Below are positions 61,201 through 64,000 of a stretch of 64,000 bases of DNA, in pieces. Numbering within the stretch: position 1 is the stretch's first letter; each line of letters opens with the position of its first letter. This DNA is from Montifringilla adamsi (lineage: Eukaryota > Chordata > Aves > Passeriformes > Passeridae). The notes under the pieces were generated by a model that did not search any database, was not told where the DNA came from, and saw only the letters and a list, made by a program, of their open reading frames with translations. A program made the translations under genes and the position numbers. The stretch spans positions 5,013,609-5,077,608 of the forward strand of contig JAGGNK010008337.1 in NCBI GenBank assembly GCA_017590115.1, written 5' to 3'.

Positions 61201-63523
61201 GAGAGAAGCTTAAATTCATCGACAGTAAGACAAACTACAGCTTCTCCCTGCTGTCCTAGCCCACTCTTAGATTTATGACCAGATTTGAATATAAAAAAAT
61301 GTTAATGAACATGTTTTATCCGTGTGCTGTCCTGGCTGTAATTGCAACGTGCTCTTGAGTTGGAACAAGGCAGTGTGGATGAGGACAGCAAGAGCTGCCA
61401 CTTCACTTATGGCAAATCCAACTCAAGGAATTTGTTGTGTCTTTCCACTTATTTTAATAAATAACTTTGGCTGGTACCAGCTCAGTTATTGAAGACTGAA
61501 AAAAAAGGGACACACAATCATTAAAACCAGGGCTATGCAAACCTTTGTTTTGCCTAAATGCGAGAGCAGCTGTGATTACACAGAGATTAATCTAACATTT
61601 ACAAATGTGCTGGAAAAGGCAAATCTGCTCTTAGAGACAACTGCCCTGAACTGTTACAGATGTAATTGCAGTTTAAATTGTGGTTGTTTTTCAATGGCAG
61701 ATCTTAAAGGGTTATCTAGGACAGCCCCTAGACTGAGGGTTCCCAGAGCCTCAGGAGAGGTCACATCCAGGAGTTTGGTGCACAGACCAGAAGAGCCAGT
61801 GCTGCTGGAGCTCAGCTTCAAGGGAAACTGTTAAGTCCACAACCCCGCTTTTTTTTTTTTCCATAAAAATTCCCAGACAGATTCTTAGATCTTAATTATC
61901 CCCCATTAAAAATTCACTTCTCGCAGCGACAGGTAAAATAAACTTCCCACCTCGCTGAGAGGGCCTGAAATCACAGCTGCAATAAAACCACAACAGCAAC
62001 TCACAATTTTAACCAAACCTATGCTTCACTGCCTGAACCTGCAACACAAAAACACCCTGGAGAAGCACAGAGCTGAACATCCTGCTGCAGGCGGGGCACA
62101 CGTGCAGCCTCAACACGGAATTCCACCACTTCACCCTTCTTTTCCCTGATCTCCTACACCGTGCTCCCACACTTTATCCCCTTCCAGGTGTTTCCCCAAG
62201 GTCAGCACACCTTGTGAGGAGGAGCAGAGAGGCAGAAGCACCAGCACAAGCCCCGAGCTTTCCAAACCAGCAGTAGAATCCAACAAAACAGAACACAAAT
62301 TATTCGGAAAAGCCTAGGGGAAAAGCAGTTTGCAAAGCAAGAACTCCAGAGTTTGCCTCTTCAGAAAGGCTCGAATTAGCCCTGAGAACTTGCCATGCTC
62401 AGGGCACATTAAATCCACCACGGTGCCACTGAAAGGAGACCCCCCCCCATCCTCCCTGTCCCCTCCCACCATGTCCCATAGGATGGCACAACACCCTCAT
62501 GGCTGCAGGGATGTGCCTGAAGGAACCAGCCCAAAAAAACCCACGCAAACAAACATCATTTCTGCTGGAATACTGCCTGAAAAGGCACCTGTGGATTCAT
62601 GTGTCACTGAAACCTCCTGCTGCTGCTGCCATGGAATGCCAGATTTTAGAGGATGTCTTTGGAATAATCAGCTCCCTGTTTGGCCAGGAGATGTTTATCC
62701 CGAACTAGAAAACACCAGCGATGAGACAAAACCCCCTGAGGCTGCTCAAGGCTGGAGCACAAGCACAGGCTTGGGGTAAGTGCTGGACAGGCAGCTGCAC
62801 TCGTGTTTCCAGCAAGTCCCGAAGCTGCGGCTTCTAATTCCCGCCCCAAAAAAAAAGTCGTGGAAAAGCAAGGATTGTGAAAAACATTCAAGAAACAGCA
62901 AAAAGCACTCCCACTGCTCCCTACTCGAATTTCACTAGTGCCTCAAATCCTACTTTTCCGGGTGGAAGTCGCATGAGGGCAGAGCCGCGGGCTCTGTCGG
63001 GAAGGGCTGGAATTCCAGCGAAGCGGCCGGAGAAGGGGAAATCGGGAGAGAAGCTGGATTCCCTGCCCCGGCGCCCATTCCCACTTCCTGCACGTGCCCA
63101 TTGCTCCCGGGAGCGCCCACACGCTCCGGCGGCACCGAGCGGGGCGCTGGGACAGCTCCTCCCGCACAGCGGCCGCTTCCAGCGGGACTAAAAACCCGGA
63201 AAAAAACTCCAAAACCCCCCAAAAAACCCCAAACATCCCGCAATCCTAAACAACATCCGAAGCAAACCCAAACCCAAACAAAGCCCCAGCCCACCCAACA
63301 CCGACCCGCCTTGGAAAGGCCCCGGGGCAGCTCACGGGGCCGCACCGGGGGCTCTGCACCGGGGGCTCCGCACCGGTGCGGCCCCACCGGCCCTGAAGCC
63401 CCGCGGCGGCCGCTGGCCAGCGCGTGCCGTGCCGGGCGGCCGGCTCACCTTCTCCTCGACGCAGTTGACGATGATGGAGGGGTACTTGCGGCTGAGCCAG
63501 CGGAAGAAGGCCGGGACTCCCAT
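31571..63523 (-). CDS. XRN2: XRN2, nuclear 5'-3' exoribonuclease 2 (30 coding exons, complete)
   Basis: Thirty minus-strand exons, all bounded by GT-AG, sum to 2850 nt: 949 aa plus stop (human is 950). The protein starts [15 protein letters not shown] at 63523. The seven active-site acids of the XRN family are all present: Asp54, Asp103, Glu203, Glu205, Asp233, Asp235 and Asp345. A CCHC zinc knuckle is at 263-276 ([14 protein letters not shown]). A basic, nuclear-localising region is at about 405-428, then a low-complexity linker, the second conserved region (about 511-760) and a Pro/Gly/Arg-rich tail ending GRYSWN. XRN2 degrades 5'-monophosphate RNA in the nucleus. It drives torpedo termination of RNA polymerase II and matures rRNA and snoRNA 5' ends (family knowledge). 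The frame is intact, so the gene is expected to be functional. Confidence 0.98.
31634..34822 (-). other. XRN2: XRN2 intron 29
   Basis: A 3.2-kb final intron. It is unique AT-moderate sequence with an A-rich stretch near 33030-33060 and TTTCATT-type words. I see no nested gene, RNA or identifiable transposon. Confidence 0.6.
35340..35760. promoter_or_regulatory. Candidate developmental enhancer in XRN2 intron 28
   Basis: This roughly 420-bp island retains CpG, has no simple repeats and carries dense motifs: TTAATTGCAGG, TTTTCAATTGACC, GGTGACCTAGCAACA (an RFX X-box-like pair of half-sites, near 35520), CACTAATTGGCAC, GATAATTAGAAAG and TATTGTTTGATTC. That is unusual for a housekeeping-gene intron. 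Under the genomic-regulatory-block model such bystander introns host enhancers of neighbouring developmental genes, here NKX2-4 and NKX2-2. Conservation was not tested. Confidence 0.35.
35935..36061 (+). repeat. 43-bp minisatellite, about three copies
   Basis: The marker AGGCTCTGCATCCCAG occurs at 35957, 36000 and 36043, exactly 43 bp apart each time. The intervening sequence (GTTTGGGATGRGGAC..) is nearly identical. It lies inside XRN2 intron 28. Confidence 0.95.
38856..43116 (-). other. XRN2: XRN2 intron 27
   Basis: At 4.3 kb this is the longest XRN2 intron. It is unique sequence. A segment near 39855-39930 has CGTCAATCAAAAG, CCTTTGATGGC (TCF/LEF-like) and CTTCAAGTGTG (NK2-like), and 40730-41070 is AT-rich. 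I see no nested gene, RNA or clear transposon. Confidence 0.55.
46326..50950 (-). CDS. XRN2: XRN2 exons 17-22 (second conserved region, residues 511-706)
   Basis: Exon 17 50815-50950; exon 18 48555-48662; exon 19 48379-48468; exon 20 47828-47900; exon 21 46994-47077; exon 22 46326-46423. The encoded segments include [77 protein letters not shown] and [12 protein letters not shown], all hallmark XRN2/Rat1 sequences that pack against the catalytic core. A 16-N gap lies in the intron between exons 17 and 18. Confidence 0.96.
49336..49351. other. Short assembly gap in a poly-C tract
   Basis: Sixteen Ns sit between CCACCCACCCCC and CCCCCCTCC. The flanks suggest a C homopolymer or G-quadruplex/i-motif-forming run that the sequencing could not cross. 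The gap is intronic, so XRN2 coding is unaffected. Confidence 0.95.
50549..50692 (-). mobile_element. CR1 LINE 3' fragment, reverse orientation
   Basis: The plus strand shows the complement of a CR1 tail: AGAATCCTGGAATCACTGAG, GGCTGGAAAAGACCTCCGAG, then ACCAACCACCACCTTGTCAA, AGCACTGAGTGCCACGTTCA and CTCCAGGGATGGTGAAAC. About 144 bp is preserved with the block order intact. Relative to XRN2 it is in the sense orientation. Confidence 0.85.
50951..53113 (-). other. XRN2: XRN2 intron 16
   Basis: A 2.2-kb intron of unique, moderately AT-rich sequence. I found no nested gene, RNA or recognisable repeat. Confidence 0.6.
53114..54705 (-). CDS. XRN2: XRN2 exons 14-16 (linker, residues 412-510)
   Basis: Exon 14 54661-54705 is only 45 nt and encodes fifteen residues, [15 protein letters not shown], a likely nuclear-localisation stretch. 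Exon 15 54241-54372 and exon 16 53114-53232 encode a Ser/Pro/Asn-rich linker with [15 protein letters not shown], an acidic patch that resembles casein kinase sites. Exons 14 and 15 are whole numbers of codons, so skipping either would keep the frame. Confidence 0.94.
55358..58019 (-). CDS. XRN2: XRN2 exons 6-13 (residues 163-411)
   Basis: Exon 6 57930-58019; exon 7 56841-56913; exon 8 56697-56747; exon 9 56369-56526; exon 10 55916-55990; exon 11 55695-55828; exon 12 55555-55612; exon 13 55358-55465. This is the core of the nuclease: [12 protein letters not shown] (Glu203, Glu205) in exon 7; CGADADLIML (Asp233, Asp235) across exons 8 and 9; the CCHC knuckle in exon 9; and [10 protein letters not shown] (Asp345) in exon 11. 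Exon 13 ends in the KKRKDDD basic-acidic stretch. All split codons rejoin correctly. Confidence 0.96.
58099..63523 (-). CDS. XRN2: XRN2 exons 1-5 (residues 1-162)
   Basis: Exon 1 63449-63523 (residues 1-25); exon 2 59492-59619 (26-67 and part of 68); exon 3 59289-59400 (69-105); exon 4 58896-59007 (106-142 and part of 143); exon 5 58099-58157 (144-162). They encode the first catalytic segments: [10 protein letters not shown] with Asp54 in exon 2 and YMAIDGV with Asp103 in exon 3. Exon 2 opens with Val26, where mammals, as I recall them, have Pro; the CCCCAG|GTC acceptor leaves no alternative in-frame start. Intron 1 (59620-63448) is the long first intron. Confidence 0.96.
59128..59236 (+). 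mobile_element. CR1 LINE 3' fragment in XRN2 intron 3
   Basis: About 109 bp of a CR1 tail in the plus orientation (antisense to XRN2): GGCCAGGTTGGATGGAGCAA, CTAGTGGAAGATGTCCCTGC, ATCTTTAAGGTCCCTTCC, ending CCATGATTCTGTG. The host intron is only 281 bp (59008-59288), so the element makes up nearly 40% of it and ends 52 bp from the exon 3 donor. Confidence 0.9.
59620..63448 (-). other. XRN2: XRN2 intron 1
   Basis: A 3.8-kb first intron. The half next to exon 1 (from about 62940) is CpG-rich and continuous with the promoter island; the distal part is AT-richer. A 16-bp GCACCGGGGGCTCTGC-type repeat (2.5 copies) lies at 63343-63378. No nested gene or RNA is recognised. Confidence 0.6.
63343..63378 (+). 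repeat. 16-bp GC-rich tandem repeat
   Basis: GCACCGGGGGCTCTGC is followed by a second copy with one change and a partial third copy, inside the CpG-rich start of XRN2 intron 1. Confidence 0.9.
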
Positions 63524-63750
63524 GGCGGGAGCGGGACGGGCAGCGCCGAGCGGGACCCGCGGCGCCGCCGGCACTTCCGGGGTCGGGGGGCGGCGCGGGG
63601 CACGCCGGGAAAGGAGGGAGGGAGGAAGGGAGGGAGGAGCGCGGTCATGTGGGGGGCGCCGCCGCCGCCATCTTGGGTGCGGGCTGAGGGCGCCGCAATG
63701 GTGGCCTGGGGGGAGGCCGGGAGCGTGAGGTGAGAGCGCCTCATAAAACG
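63524..63750 (-). promoter_or_regulatory. XRN2: XRN2 promoter and 5'UTR, CpG-rich, with YY1-type site
   Basis: GC-rich, TATA-less DNA surrounds the XRN2 start codon (CCGCCATGG Kozak context). About 145 bp upstream, the plus strand reads GCCGCCATCTTGG (63663-63675). On the XRN2 strand this is CCAAGATGGCGGC, the classical YY1 element, which typically lies at or just after the start site of housekeeping genes in this orientation. A purine/pyrimidine GGGAGGAAGG run (63611-63638) may hold ETS/SP-type sites. The exact transcription start is not determined. Confidence 0.65.
63645..63671 (-). CDS. Upstream ORF in XRN2 5'UTR (MAAAAPPT)
   Basis: The ATG inside the YY1 element (AAGATGGCGG, Kozak-favourable G at +4) opens an 8-codon frame ending in TGA, 121 bp upstream of the XRN2 ATG. 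If transcription starts upstream of 63671 this uORF would be in the mRNA and could modulate translation. If it starts inside the element, as is common for YY1-type promoters, the uORF may be absent from the mRNA. Confidence 0.35.
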   Translation of the reverse strand: MAAAAPPT

Positions 63751-64000
63751 TGTCTGGGCAGCTCCTGGGGCACGGAAGGGACACTTAGAGGGGGAAAGCA
63801 AAGCTAGAGGGTATACAAAAGTGATATCCAGGAGGAAAAGCGAAGCCTGACTCCTGAGACAGCCCCATTGCCGCCCTCACGCTCAGCCAAGATGCGGAGT
63901 GTGAAACAACGTCTCTTCAAAAAAGGCCATAGACGAGCAGTTTAACAGGAGAATCACCCTCTCTTAGCACCTTGTTAAAAAGCAAGCATGGGGTGCTGCT
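63751..64000. other. Flank beyond the XRN2 promoter, no gene seen
   Basis: Unique sequence with no recognisable coding exon. In human the next gene upstream of XRN2 is KIZ, on the same strand as XRN2. Nothing here can be assigned to it. Confidence 0.55.

Overview
This is a vertebrate, almost certainly avian, genomic window with three recognisable protein-coding genes. The evidence for a bird is: tails of CR1 LINEs (the dominant retroposon of birds and other sauropsids) at five places; short GC-rich introns in the homeobox genes; an assembly gap inside a very GC-rich coding exon; and the gene order NKX2-2, NKX2-4, XRN2, which is the order known from human 20p11. The species cannot be named from the sequence. 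A songbird would fit, but that is only a guess.

Layout. Positions 1-4740 are the GC-rich upstream flank of NKX2-2, with simple repeats, a CpG-dense core and a cluster of cAMP-response elements. NKX2-2 (+ strand, two coding exons, 5222-6280, complete, 272 aa) has a 240-bp intron holding a TGGA microsatellite. Positions 6.7-27 kb hold no gene I can support: CpG-rich flank, a long polypurine tract, CR1 fragments, minisatellites, a T/G-rich tandem tract, a 115-120-bp-arm inverted repeat around 25.05-25.53 kb, and several AT-rich islands with homeodomain-type motifs that are candidate enhancers. NKX2-4 (+ strand, about 27192-28458) is incomplete here: the N-terminal TN (eh1-like) segment was not found, and 244 Ns interrupt the C-terminal half. 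XRN2 lies on the minus strand, convergent with NKX2-4. I reconstructed all 30 coding exons from 63523 down to 31571. Every junction is GT-AG and the reading frame closes exactly to a 949-aa protein. Its CpG-rich promoter, a YY1-type element and a 9-codon upstream ORF are at 63.52-63.75 kb.

Function. NKX2-2 and NKX2-4 are tandem NK2-class homeodomain transcription factors of ventral neural tube, pancreas and hypothalamus/thyroid type. XRN2 is a housekeeping nuclear 5'-3' exoribonuclease whose large 3' introns may carry regulatory DNA for the neighbouring homeobox genes (inference, genomic-regulatory-block model). No mobile operon, CRISPR array or novel enzymatic system is visible. The most unusual points are the missing NKX2-4 N terminus, the near-identity of the two homeoboxes at DNA level, the two short stop-free introns whose lengths are multiples of three, and the large inverted repeat.
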